NCBI RefSeq assembly: GCF_000003605.2 | Contig: NW_003124894.1 | Location: forward strand, 801,054-845,775 | Length of the DNA: 44,722 nucleotides | From: Saccoglossus kowalevskii | Taxonomy: Eukaryota; Hemichordata; Enteropneusta; Harrimaniidae | Direction of reading: 5' to 3' | In this document: positions 1-11,222 of the stretch, one piece after another | Layout of the letters: every line of letters starts with the position of its first letter | How positions within the stretch are numbered: the stretch's first letter is position 1 | Program-made: the position numbers and the translations under genes | Notes under the pieces: generated by a model | The model's database searches: none | What the model saw: the letters and a program-made list of their open reading frames with translations, nothing else | Told to the model about the DNA's origin: nothing

Positions 1-898
1 TTTTTCTGTATTAATTTTAAGACCTGAAATTTGAGTGAACTTATTAATAGATTTGAAAAGATGTTGTGCAGCAAATGCCGTATATTTCACTTCAATGTCG
101 CCAATTTTAATCCCTTTTACATTGTCATTGGAGCGCAGCGAGACAAGTAGAATTTCTAGAGCTAGGATGAACAACATTGGTGAAACACAGTCACCCTGCC
201 TTACCCCCCGATTCAAAGCGAAATACCCAGTGCTGAAGCCCTTGTTCATAACACAGCTAGTAATGTTTGTATAGAGTGTTTTGATCTAGTTTATAAAATT
301 TACCCCAAAGTTAAATGCCTCCAGTGCCTTGAATAAGAAATTCCACTCCAATGAGTAAAAGGCCTTTTCAAAGTCAATCGTCAGTAAAATGCCGGGCAAA
401 TTTAGTTTGTCTGTGGATTCCATCACACATTCTATCAATCTCACTACGTCTCCAATGTTCCTATTTTTCACAAAGGTAGACTGGCTCTCGTTAATAATAG
501 ATGGTAACACCCTTTCCATACGCTTGGCAAGACATTTTGTCCCAATTTTATAGTCAATATTGAGTAAAAATATTTGCCTCCAGTTTTTAATAAATCTTCT
601 ATCTTTGCCTTTTTTCTCTAACAGGATTATTATCCCTTGTCTCTGTGATGTTGAAAATTCGCCCTTCTCAAAAGCATAGTTTATAGAGTACTTGGGTACC
701 GACAATTGGCCAAAACAATTTGTAAAAATCAGCTGATATGCCATCATTGCCTGGGGTTTTGTTTGACGGAAGTGATTTTAGAGCGTTATACGCCTCCTCC
801 AGTGTAATAAGTCCATCACAGGTTTTGCTTTGCTCTCTTGTCAACTTTGTAATATTTGGATTGTTAAACATCAAATTTTCCACATTCATCGATTTCAT
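1..898 (-). mobile_element. L1-like LINE, reverse transcriptase fragment (dead)
   Basis: Reading leftward from 898, three pieces encode consecutive parts of an L1/Tx1-type reverse transcriptase. The first (898-668) carries NALKSLPSNKTPGNDGISA and FYKLFWPIVG. The second (747-286) carries GEFSTSQRQGIIILLEKKGK, NWRQIFLLNIDYKI and LLTIDFEKAF, the catalytic-Asp finger/palm block. The third (285-1) carries RGVRQGDCVSPMLFILALE. Pieces one and two are in different frames, so there is a frameshift near 700. Piece three is in frame with piece two but is separated by a TAG where the family usually has Trp (FINWIKTLYTN). The F/YADD box is FAAQ, so the catalytic aspartates are lost. The element runs off the left edge; no 5' ORF1 or 3' tail is visible. 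It is a plain dead non-LTR retrotransposon. Confidence 0.9.
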
Positions 899-1133
899 TT
901 AATCTTGGCAGTGTGACATCAGTCATAGTGGGTTACTGATGTGGTCTGTGGTTTTACCAACATAGGACAACATAGCCTTCATAGACAACTTCAATAATCA
1001 ATACATTTTCTCTGTTGATAGTATGATTTTGGCTCGTGCCTTGAATTTAGGCAGTTGATTTTGGCATGTTTTTTTTTTTTTCGTTTTCTTTTTTAGTTAA
1101 TGATTTATCTTTATCTTATGTGTAGTATAAATA

Positions 1134-1570
1134 TTAAACAAGCAGCCTGTCGGCTGAGATAGCTCCGCTGTTAGCAATGCACATTTCAATAAAAAAACAA
1201 GATATCATTAGAAAATGAACAATATATATACTGTAGTATCAAAGCAATTGGACTTGCGGTTTTTAACAAGAAGTCAAAATATAACTTTTTACCGAAAATG
1301 ACAAAAAATATTCACTATAAATTAGAGAATTGATGATATCATCATGAAATGAACAAATCTGAGAGAGGTCCACATGTCAATGCAATTGGATTTGCGTTTT
1401 TTAACATGAAGTCAATAATATCACTTTTTACCAAAAATGACAAAAATATTCACCAAAATTAGAGAATTGAAGTTATCATCATGAAATGAACAAATCTGAG
1501 AGGTCTAACCAAGGTACATATACACCAAGTATCAAAGCATTCAGACTTGTAGTTTTCAAGAAGTTGAAAA
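1134..1570 (+). repeat. Dispersed capped-array repeat, copy 1
   Basis: A cap starts at 1134 with a small hairpin (CAGCC-tgtc-GGCTG) followed by GAGATAGCTCCGCTGTTAGC. It leads into two to three diverged units of about 150 bp. Each unit contains CAATTGGACTTGCGG, AAGAAGTCAAAA, ACCRAAAATGACAAAAA and a run resembling ATGAACAAATCTGAGAGAGG. The same cap and units recur in reverse orientation at 18130-19085, so this is an interspersed family. No coding capacity, TIR or target duplication is seen. Confidence 0.75.
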
Positions 1571-1806
1571 ATTTAATTTGGTTGTTGTCGTTTTATTTGC
1601 ATTTATGTATTTTCTATGATTATTTATGATAGATGTAATAATTTTTGGAAATGTATTCAAGTATACGTAAGATACCAGTATTATTGAAATCACCGTTATA
1701 ATAAACTGTTCATCAGTGCATCTACGCTTGTACATTGTTAATATTCATATATGGACGACTGTCATTTTCAAATCAAGTACCAGACAGGAATATATAACAA
1801 TTTATA

Positions 1807-2014
1807 CTGTGGAATACTTTATCTTTGCTGGAATTAGTTTTCGCTGAAAAGCCTTTTTGGAAATTTTTTATGGAATTTATTTTCACTGATTTTTGATGAG
1901 TTTAATTTGAAATATAGGAAAAAAAGTGTATTCGCTGGATTTTATTTTCACTGAATCATCCTTTCAGCGAAAATAGCGAAAATAAATTCCAAGCGTAAAT
2001 AAAGTATTCTACAG
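1807..2014. mobile_element. Mariner-type MITE (CTGTRGAATAC family), copy 1
   Basis: A 208-bp non-coding element has long inverted ends. The left begins CTGTGGAATACTTTATCTTT, and the right, read on the other strand, begins CTGTAGAATACTTTATTTAC. The similarity continues into GGAATTxxTTTTCGCTG. It is flanked by TA on both sides (1805-1806 and 2015-2016), the target duplication of Tc1/mariner elements. A related copy lies at 16196-16350 and a possible remnant near 7209-7394. Confidence 0.8.
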
Positions 2015-2289
2015 TATAACAAATAATATATAACAAAAGAATACTCAAATATGAAAGATCTACCAACAATTCTGAGTAAAATGACTTCCTTATTGATGCT
2101 AAATTTTATGCTTGGTGTAGCAGACTTTTTCATTGAAATCCTGCCCAAGTGAAATAAACATCTGGCGGAAACTATCCATCTTAACAAAAAAAAAACAGAC
2201 CTTCTCTGTTTACTTATTATTATCTTTTAATAATCATTAATCATTTTCTAAAACATTCTTCTATTTCTAAAGTAATGTACATTTATCTT

Positions 2290-2540
2290 GTTCACATCTG
2301 TTTTTTGTTTCTCTTTGGGCTATGTAAGAGAGAAACAGATGTGAACATATAACACCACCATAAACAGGTTTAAATATGGCAAAGTTTAAACCCCCATTGG
2401 AAGGAGGTATTAGAACTGGCATATCTATTACGCAATACTCGTGCTGACTTGAAAAAAGTATGATCACGTTATACTGACATAAAGGGGCTTAAATATGGTG
2501 GATTTTAAGCTTCTCTAGAAGGAGGCAGCACCAGCGACCA
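2290..2540. repeat. Hairpin plus diverged direct repeat
   Basis: GTTCACATCTG at 2290 is perfectly complementary to CAGATGTGAAC ending at 2346, and an inner TTTCTCT/AGAGAAA pair extends the 57-nt hairpin. Just downstream a segment of about 45 bp (TTTAAATATGG...GGAAGGAGG, about 2379-2410) recurs diverged at about 2489-2527 (CTTAAATATGG...AGAAGGAGG). This looks like an old transposon remnant; no family is assigned. Confidence 0.5.
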
Positions 2541-2551
2541 TTCACAGCAGG

Positions 2552-2780
2552 CAGGGTTTTAGCCAGCCACCTTTTTGCTTGTTATTTTTAGACAGGCACT
2601 CCATATTTTAGACAGGTACAAAATGTCATTTGAAAGGCAAAATCTTAACAAGTTTTCTATAAATTACAAAATAATCAACCAAAACTAGACAATAAGTCTA
2701 TGGCTGCAGACCAGCAATGCTATTTTTTATTTTGATAAAGTTTTCAGACAGGCACTTTGTATTTTCTGGCTATAACCCTG
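2552..2780. mobile_element. hAT-type MITE
   Basis: The 229-bp element begins CAGGGTTTTAGCCAG and ends CTGGCTATAACCCTG, which are inverted repeats with one mismatch over 15 bp. It is flanked by ACAGCAGG (2544-2551) and GCAGCAGG (2781-2788), an 8-bp target duplication with one difference. CAGGG termini and an 8-bp duplication are the signature of hAT elements. It has no transposase ORF, so it is non-autonomous. Confidence 0.85.
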
Positions 2781-2788
2781 GCAGCAGG

Positions 2789-3450
2789 TGTTTGTGTGTT
2801 GGTGTCCTAAACTACATTTGAGTACCATAGTCAACTGTATTTACATTTATCTCATTTCAAAAGATATGTATCTGCATTTGTGTCATTTTCAGACAGTTAA
2901 TATTGTTATATTTAACTGTATACGTTGTCAAACTTGAAATGTGATGCATGGGTCCACCAAGTTTACAAGTATGTATATTACTATGAATTTATACCCAGAA
3001 ATTATTGAATGATAAAGTTCACAAAGGATAGAAACGTTTGGTCAACAGATAAATTGCATATCTACTAGTCAGCACCATTGTACGCATTATCTAGTGCCTG
3101 CCATATTTATGCCTCTTGTAAGAAATGCTGGTGTGAATGCTAGACTACAGGATTCTTATTTTTTCAAATACAGAGCAGAGGATGTCGTCACTGCAATGTT
3201 TATAATTTATACATCGATTGCACTCAGTAATTATAACTAAACGAGCATTTGGGAAATTATATCAATATGTCACACATAAACTCAACATTATTAATGAAAC
3301 CCTTCAGGCATAGTGACATAATCACATTTCATTTCTTACATACAACAACATGACTTGCTGTTTTGTTATTCAAACATATACACCATTGAAACGTAGACAA
3401 TCTGATTAAAATCTGATGTATGCCATTTAATTTATATATATTTTGTTTTA
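2789..3450. other. No gene seen
   Basis: AT-rich, stop-dense sequence on both strands. No splice-bounded exon, inverted end or tandem structure was recognised. Confidence 0.6.
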
Positions 3451-3455
3451 TTTTT

Positions 3456-4940
3456 GACTCCCGTGTGCGAAGCACAAAAGGAAGTCTTTGCAGTTACCCT
3501 GTCTGTATGTCTGTATGTATGTATGTCTGTATGTCTGTATGTATGTATGTATGTATGTCACTTTTTTTGTTCCAACGTTATCTCGAGAACCACTAATCAA
3601 ATTTTGGTGAAACTTGGTACATAGATGCTCTGGAATAATGCGCAGAGTTGATTAGGTTTTGGTAGTATTAATTACCTAATTTGCATGATAATTAGCTGAT
3701 TTTTAGCTGTTCCATGACTGTTCCATTGATATCTGAAGAACCACTCATTGGATTTTGATGAAACTTGGCACATGGATGCTCTTAACTAGTGCGCAGATTT
3801 GATTAGTTTTGGGTAAAAATCTATGAATATTAATTACCTAATTTGCATGATAATAACTGATTTAAGGCTGTTCCATGACTGTTCCACTGATATTTGAAGA
3901 ACCACTCATTGGATTTTGATGAAACTTGGCACATGGATGCTCTGAGCTAATGCGCAGATTTGATTAGTTTTTTGGGTAAAAATCTATGAATATTAATTAC
4001 CTAATTTGCATGATAATTAACTGATTTTAAGCTGTTCTATGACTGTTCCACTGATATTTGAAGAACCACTCATTGGATTTTGATGCTTGGCACATGGATG
4101 CTTTTGGGGTAATATCAGTACATATTAATTACCTAATTTGCATAATTAATTAATTTTCAGCTTTTGATATTTCGAGTAGTAATGATCACGTTTCAATGAA
4201 ACTTGGGACATAGTTACTTTAGGACTGTGCAGAGACCTAATTAGTTTTTGGGTAAATATTTGTGCATATAAATCACCTTATTAGCATAATTAGTTAATTT
4301 TCAGCTTTTCACCTGATATCTCAAGTACTAATCATCACATTTCAATGAGACTTGCGACATCGATCTTCTAGGACTATGCAGAGCCCTGATTAATTTTTGG
4401 CATAAATAATTGTGCATATTAATTACCTAATTTGCATAATTAGTTAATTTTTTGCTGTTGTATAGCTGTTGCACTGATGTCTAAAAAACCACTCATTGGA
4501 TTTTAATGAAACTTTTAAAGAGTACCCATCACATTTCAATGAACCTAGGACTATACACCATATTAGTTTTTGGTAAATATTTATGCTTCTTAATTACCTA
4601 ATTAACATAATTAATTAATACTGATATCTCAAGTATTGATCATCACATTTGAATAAAACTTGGTACATAATGCTCTAGGACAATAGACAGCCTGATTAAT
4701 TTTGGGTTAAAATCTGTTCATATTAATTCTCTAATTAGCATAATAATTAATAATTTGTTTGATTCTAATCACATTTCAATGAAACTTGGTACATTGTGCA
4801 GACCTTATTAGTTTTACACTTGAATCTGTTCATATTAGTTACCTTATTTGCATAATTAGTTTTCTGCATTTCCATCAATATCTCAAGTTCAATTAATTTT
4901 GAATTAGAGTTCTTTCTAAACTTTCTTTGATTATTAGATA
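3456..4940. repeat. 1.5-kb compound repeat, copy 1
   Basis: The copy opens with a compound hairpin (3456-3486): GACTCCC pairs with GGAAGTC (one G-T), and inside it GTGC-GAA-GCAC forms a second stem. A TGTA/TGTC microsatellite follows (about 3508-3559). Next come roughly ten degenerate units of about 140 bp built on ATATCTSAAGAACCACTCAT, TGATGAAACTTGG, GATGCTCT, GATTAGTTTTGGGTAAA and TTAATTACCTAATTTGCAT. It ends with GTTCTTTCTAAACTTTCTTT followed by GATTATTA. The whole arrangement is repeated head to tail at 4946-6243. No ORF of interest. Confidence 0.85.
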
Positions 4941-4945
4941 TTTTT

Positions 4946-6243
4946 GACTCCCGTGTGCGAAGCACAAAAAGGGAGTCTTTGCAGTTAGTGTGTCTGTGTG
5001 AGTGTCTGTTCCACTGATATCTCAAGAACCATACATTGATTTTTGATGAAACTTGCTGCATAGATGCTCTGGGCCAATGCGCAGATTTGATTAGGTTTTG
5101 GTAAAAATCCTTGTATATTAATTATCTAATTTGCATGATAATTAGCTGATTTTTTGCTGTTCCATAATTGTTCCACTGATATCTAAAGAACCACTCATTG
5201 GATTTTGATGAAACTTGACAAATAGATGATAGTTTTGGGTAAAAATCTGTGCAATATTAATTACCTAATTTGCATAATGATTAATCAATTTTTGGCTTTT
5301 CCACTGATATCTCAAGTACTAATCATCACATTCCAATGAAACTTGGTACATAGATGTCATAGGACACTGCACAGACCTGATAGTTTTAGTGTAATATCAG
5401 TACATATTAATTACCTAATTTGCATAATTAATTAATTTTCAGCTTTTGATATTTCAAGTAGTAATCATCACATTTCAATGAAACTTGGTACATAGATGTC
5501 ATGACACTTAAACACTGTGCAGAGACCTGATTAGTTTTGGGGTAAATATTTGTGCATATTAATCACCTTATTAGCATAATTAGTTATTTTCAGCTTTTTG
5601 CCTGATAACTCAAGTACTGATCATCATATTTCAATGAGACTTGCTACATAGATCCTCTAGGACTATGCAGAGACCTGATTAGTTTTAGGGTAAATAGTTG
5701 TGGATATTAATTACCTAATTTGCATAATTAGTTAATTTTTTCCATGAATGTTCCACTGATATATAAAGAACCACTAATTGGATTTTATTGAAACTTTTAT
5801 AGAGTATTCATCATCACATTTCAATGAACCTAGGACTATGCAGAGACCCAATTAGTTTTTGGTAAATATTTATGCTTATTAATCACCTAATTAAAATAAT
5901 TAATTAACACTGATATCTCAACTACTGATAATTTGAATAAAATTTGGTACATAAATGCTCTAGAACAATAGACAGGCCCGATTAATTTTGGGTTGAAATT
6001 TGTTCATATTAATTCTCTAATAATTCATAGTTTTTTTGTTCTAATCACATTTCAATGAAACTTGGTACATAGATATTACATTACGCAGGCTTTATTAGTT
6101 TTATACTCAATCACTCAATCTGTTCATATCATTACCTATTCCAACAATATCTCAAGTACAAGTAATTTTTAATTAATTTTTAATGTGTCTTCAATACTCT
6201 CAGCACACGTGAGTTCTTTCTAAGCTTTCTTTGATTATTATTA
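4946..6243. repeat. 1.3-kb compound repeat, copy 2 (tandem)
   Basis: The same architecture as the preceding copy. The head hairpin at 4946-4977 is here fully complementary (GACTCCC/GGGAGTC outside, GTGC-GAA-GCAC inside). The same degenerate units follow, and the same tail GTTCTTTCTAAGCTTTCTTT then GATTATTA. The microsatellite is reduced to a few TGTGTCTG units. Offset from copy 1 is about 1490 bp, so this is a tandem duplication or two adjacent insertions. Confidence 0.85.
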
Positions 6244-9200
6244 TGTTATCTTAATTTGTATTTCTTGTATTTGTAATTATTGCTAGATATTGCCTTGTGG
6301 GTTTCCCTCTTAAAAACTCCAGCAAATAAATAATAAATACAAATGAAATAAAATAAAATAAAAAAAAAGTGTATGATAAAAATATTAAAAACATATTTAA
6401 AAAAAAGCTCAAACTGGGATCTTGTTTTAATCACATTAGAATGTAGGCTACCCTTTTTATCAGATGTCCAACATTGTAGACGAGACAACAGTATGTGTAG
6501 CTGTGGCTAGCAAGTTCTACTTTATGCCCATTTGCGAGACTTTTTTCTGTGAAAATTTCCAAATCTCGCAGAAAAGCGAAAAAGGACAAAAATTGACGCA
6601 AGTAGAGCTATGGATCTACAGCTTCAGCATGTGCCAATTTTGTAATACCTTGGAGGTCTCTCTGTACCTCCATGGTAAGACTTATACATGTATTACTGTT
6701 CGCCCATAAACATTGCCAGCATCTATCACAAGTTCATGCAGTGCTTCACAGTTTTATTGGGCCCCTCCCTAAGAAGACACTTCCTGTTCCAGCTCCTCTC
6801 AGACTACCGTACTAAGGTTAATAATGATAACCGCATCAAAGCAAATGAGAAAAACTACCTGAGAACTTATTGGCTAATCAAATCTGTCAGACACAAAATG
6901 GCCGACTGGTGGTCATGTTGTTCATATTCAAACTCTATGAATTATTCAAACAAAAACTCACAGGGTTGTAATGCAATTGCTTGTTTATTGTAATTGTAGT
7001 CAAGTATTGAGGCAGTTTTGATATGAACACATTAACTACCAAGTAAAATTATTCTGTTCAGTTTATCTTGTTTCAAGATTGTTTTTTTAAATTTCTCATA
7101 TTTGTATCATTACACGTACAGTACATGGGATTGTGTTCTTGCCATTATACTTTGCATAGGCTTTTGATTAATGATTTTCCCTCCAGTCTTTCTTTCTTGT
7201 ATTTTCTCAGTTCTTCATTTTTTCTTGGAATTTATTTTTGCTGAAGTTAATCAGCATAAAATAGAATCCAGTCGAAGTATTTTTTTTCTTAAATGTTATA
7301 TTCAACTATCAAAAATTAGTGAAAATAAACTTCATACAAAACTGCCAATATCAGTATGAATTAATTCCAGCTAAAATAGTGTTTACAGCAGTAAGTATAA
7401 ACACTGCCCTCACTGGCGAAAAACTCACAGGTTTCAAGTCTTGTTCAAGGATTTGTTTTTATTACTATTTGAAAGGAGTATTTCATGGCTATCTGCGGCT
7501 GAGAAAACAGAAAGAAGCCCTACATTGAAAAAAGAAATCATTTGTTGTGGTTAGTTGACCCGTACATGCATTCACTCAGGTTTGAACTTTTGTAGTTATT
7601 AGATTTGCCAGGACAGTGTTTTTAAGTTATTACAGCTAATATACTTACACAAATTGTAAAGCTTACATCTTGAAATTTCCTTTGCCGGATATAACAATGG
7701 TGTGCAGACAGCTGCTCACTCTGTGGCCATAGTAAACGTGCCCATCATCTCAAACCCTGCTACCCCCGTTATGCAAATGGTTCAGTCACAGCCTTACTGC
7801 TTTTGTTATTGAAATATCCACGTCATAGTGTATTCGGATTTCCCTTTTCTGTGCCCCATTTTCCCCCAGTTCAGGTTATTTTATGCTACACCATATTGTA
7901 TATGAGTGCGTCTAATAACCTTTAACAATTCGCGTAGCTCTCATCCTTCCAAGAGGTGATTTCTAGACTGTACAATTTGGAAAGCTGTTATTCACACTGG
8001 CGGTTGAAGAGACATTTCTATCATCATGATTAATGGTAAAATCTATTTTTTAATTGTTCTTTATATTTTTTTTAATGAACCCATTCTTGTAATTTCAGTA
8101 AATATTTAGTATCATCGTATTTTTTGTTCGTAAGCTGTCATTGTTTGCAGTATGGTAGTCATTATATAACAATACCATTTTGTGTGCTAGCTGCCTCTCT
8201 GATATCATCACCATCATCATAATATGTATATTTATTTAATGCTTGTTTTAATAATATCCACATCACCATGTATACATGGTATTGTGTTATTGATTTGATA
8301 AGAAGTCATAATTACACATTCCCTTATTATCGCCACTTCATTTTTTTGTGAGGTGAACGAAAATATTTCCAATTGCCTTCATTTAAACCATGAAGCTGAG
8401 AATATCCTAATTCCTAATTGAGCACCATTGCTGATCTTAACGCCTGTTTCAGTGCTTTTAGATGTACAGATATTGCTATATTTAATTTATTTAACAGTCT
8501 CAGAATTGACATGATTTTACCTGCTTCCTTAATATCCAATAACGACTGAGATAAATTGTTATCTCTTGTAGTCTGTTAGACGTTCATCATCTTTCAAGCA
8601 TATTATGTACACACTCTGACTCTTTGAAGACACTGTGTGCTTTTTCATCAGCAAGAATCAATTAAAAAGAAAAAAAAATCCTTAACTCTCTGAGTTGTGC
8701 CTGTGTTTTCACTATTATTGAAATGACATAACAATTTGATACACAATAACAAATACAGAAGTAGGGGTTGATAATACTTCCAAATGTTACTGATTACAGT
8801 TGGCCTTTGTGTAGTTAGACTAAGAGGTCATGTGATATTTACTGTGAACGTATATAAATGTCAAGTTTAACGTTACAATGAACATAAAATTATTTGGAGA
8901 AATTCTTTGAATAAATGTCATGTATTTATTACCTACATGCACTATGATCTAAAGGTTTCTCTCTATAATATTTAGTTTGTATTATGCATATGCTCTTTTC
9001 ATGTATCCGGTAGTAGGAGATTCATTTTCATTCACATGATCTCGTTAAATATCATCAGGTGCCAAAAGCTATTAGAAAAGCTATTAGTATACTACCTGTG
9101 GAAGGTAGTATTAATTTATTTTGTTACAGGTAACCTCGGTGACCTTTATTTGTATGAAGCTGAAAAAATTAAAAATGATGAAAAATGATGAATTTTCATG

Positions 9201-9793
9201 ATTTTTGTGAATTGTTTCTCTTATGAGGAATGATGTTCATTTTGAAACTCAATCGTATAAAACTAAGTGAAAACTTCAGTTTGAAGGATTTCGCTATTGT
9301 TTCTCAAATGGGTCAATAATTACTAAATTTGACATTTATAAAAAGTTAATGTGGGTCTTAAGGAGAATAATACAATGTGATTTATTGTGAAATAAAAAAT
9401 GTTTTTGGCAGCCAACATTCGTTTGATGAAATAATAAAAAATGCTGGTGCATATGTGCATTCAGATTATCTGTGTGCGTGGGTTATATTTGGAATACACG
9501 TCTCTTTAATAAAGTGGATGTACACAATTGCAAAAAATATTGTCATGTATGTAGCATAGCATTCTATAGTAGCATAATTTTTTTTATAATTATTGAATTA
9601 AGAACATGGGTATAATGACCTTTGTGCTTGCAGTAAATACAGTATGCGTAACCAGTTTACTGCAGTGAAAAGCTGATTCTTACAATATGCCACAAAAATA
9701 TTGTGCATCAGCAAAACAACATTTTACAAAAAAATTTTATACGAAATTGGTCACATGTTGATGCATTTGTGGAAAATTTAATGGTGAAGGATT
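6244..9793. other. Long stretch without a recognised gene
   Basis: No exon of ST7 or other gene was recognised on either strand; the short ORFs here have no family resemblance and no splice context. About 6890-6920 (AAATGGCCGACTGGTGG) resembles a motif of the repeats near 41130 and 41420. About 7209-7394 resembles an eroded CTGTRGAATAC-type MITE (GGAATTTATTTTTGCTGAA on the left, ATTCCAGCTAAAATA and TTTACAGCAGTA on the right). ST7 exon 1 could lie here undetected, but I could not see it. Confidence 0.5.
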
Positions 9794-10668
9794 GCAAATG
9801 TTAACGTCTCCCCATGACCTATATGTGAACCTGATTGGTCTAAGTTGTAGATTATCATCTATCGAGGTACATGGACATGTACGTTTATGCAAATTTTAAC
9901 GTCTCCCCATAACCTATATGTGAACCTGATTGGTCTAAGTTGTAGATTATCACCTATTGAGGTACACAGACATGTACGTTTATGCAAATTTCAACGTCTC
10001 CCCATGACCTATATGTGAACCTGATTGGTCTAAGTTGTAGATTATCATCTATCGAGGTACATGGACATGTACGTTTATGCAAATTTTAACGTCTCCCCAT
10101 GACCTATATGTGAACCTGATTGGTCTAAGTTGTAGATTATCACCTATCGAGGTACACAGACGTGTACGTTTATGCAAATTTTAACGTCTCCCCATAACCT
10201 ATATGTGAACCTGATTGGTCTAAGTTGTAGATAATCGCATATTGTGGTACACAGACATGTATGTTTATGCAAATTTTAACGTCTGCCCATGACCTATATG
10301 TGAACCTGATTGGTCTAAGTTGTAGATTATCACATATTGTGGTACACAGACATGTACGTTTATGCAAATTTTAACGTCTCCCCATGACCTATATGTGAAC
10401 CTGATTGGTCTAAGTTGTAGATAATTGCATATTGTGGTACACAGACATGTACATATATGTTTATGCAAATTTAAATGTCTCCCCATGACCTATATGTGAA
10501 CCTGATTGGTCTAAGTTGTAGATTATCACCTATCGAGGTACATAGACATGTACGTTTATGCAAATTTTAACGTCTCCCCATGACCTATATGTGAACCTGA
10601 TTGGTCTAAGTTATAGATTATCACCTATCGACATACATAGACATGTACATTTATGCAAAATTTAACGT
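9794..10668. repeat. 95-bp satellite, about nine copies
   Basis: GCAAAT at 9794, 9889, 9984, 10079 and so on marks a 95-bp period. Each unit reads ATGCAAATTTTAACGTCTCC, then CCATGACCTATATGTGAACC, then TGATTGGTCTAAGTTGTAG and a variable ATTATCACCTATYGAGGTAC segment. Early units alternate between two forms (ATCATCTATCGAGGTACATGG and ATCACCTATYGAGGTACACAG), a dimeric higher-order pattern. Later units carry ATATTGTGG instead. One unit has an extra ACATATAT stretch near 10450. Every unit holds a perfect POU octamer, ATGCAAAT. The minus-strand ORFs here are a by-product of the repeat. Confidence 0.95.
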
Positions 10669-10750
10669 CTCTTAGTTAATATCATTCTCAGACTAATAAA
10701 GAACAGTTTCCCCATCATTGGCTCTTGGCTCATTTTGCATTGAACAATAT

Positions 10751-10903
10751 AATACTGTGTTTTCTCTATTAGAAGTGCATCTCCAATAAAAACCATGCAT
10801 TGTAAAGTAGACCATTAAAAAATGTGACTTATTTTGACCATAGATGTACCTCTGTCATTTATTTACCGTAAGTACTACTAATAGAGCAAATAAATACGGT
10901 CGG
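10751..10903. mobile_element. Degenerate MITE with CTCTATTAG ends
   Basis: The left arm TACTGTGTTTTCTCTATTAG then AAGTGC resembles the reverse complement of the right arm, which reads GTACTACTAATAGAGCAAAT then AAATACGGT. The shared core is CTCTATTAGNAGTRC. The core CTAATAGAGCAAA also occurs at 20145-20157 and, inverted, at 16162-16174, so the motif is interspersed. The boundaries are uncertain and a target duplication is not clear. Confidence 0.45.
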
Positions 10904-11222
10904 TTTTTTAGGAGTTAATAATTAAATCATACTGAACATGATTGGTTTTCTTTCATGTGCATTTATAAATTGTATAGTTAGGGATGACAACAATGTTTTT
11001 TGATATGTTTTTTAATTTTAATTTTGACGTTGATTCATCCAGGGCTAATTTTAAATACATATATATGTATTCTGAAATCGTACAAATGAGCATTTTTAAA
11101 ATACAGATGTAATTGTTAAAATAATTTGTCTTAAGTCATTTAAAATAAAAGTATGTCACCCTGGTTTGATCTTTAAATTTTGCAAAATTGAGTTTTCCTG
11201 TATTCCAAGAAAATTAAAATAA

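Noticed and set aside
1141-1175. GATAGCTCCGCTGTTAGC as a tRNA-like A box (SINE head)
   Set aside because: No B box (GGTTCGANNCC) follows, and the second copy gives no tRNA fold.
3456-3486. Hairpin as an intrinsic terminator or riboswitch
   Set aside because: Bacterial categories do not apply to this animal DNA; the hairpin heads a repeated element.
6464-6993. ORFs of 81 and 101 codons on the + strand
   Set aside because: Overlapping frames, no recognisable domain, and one contains a motif shared with repeats near 41130-41420.
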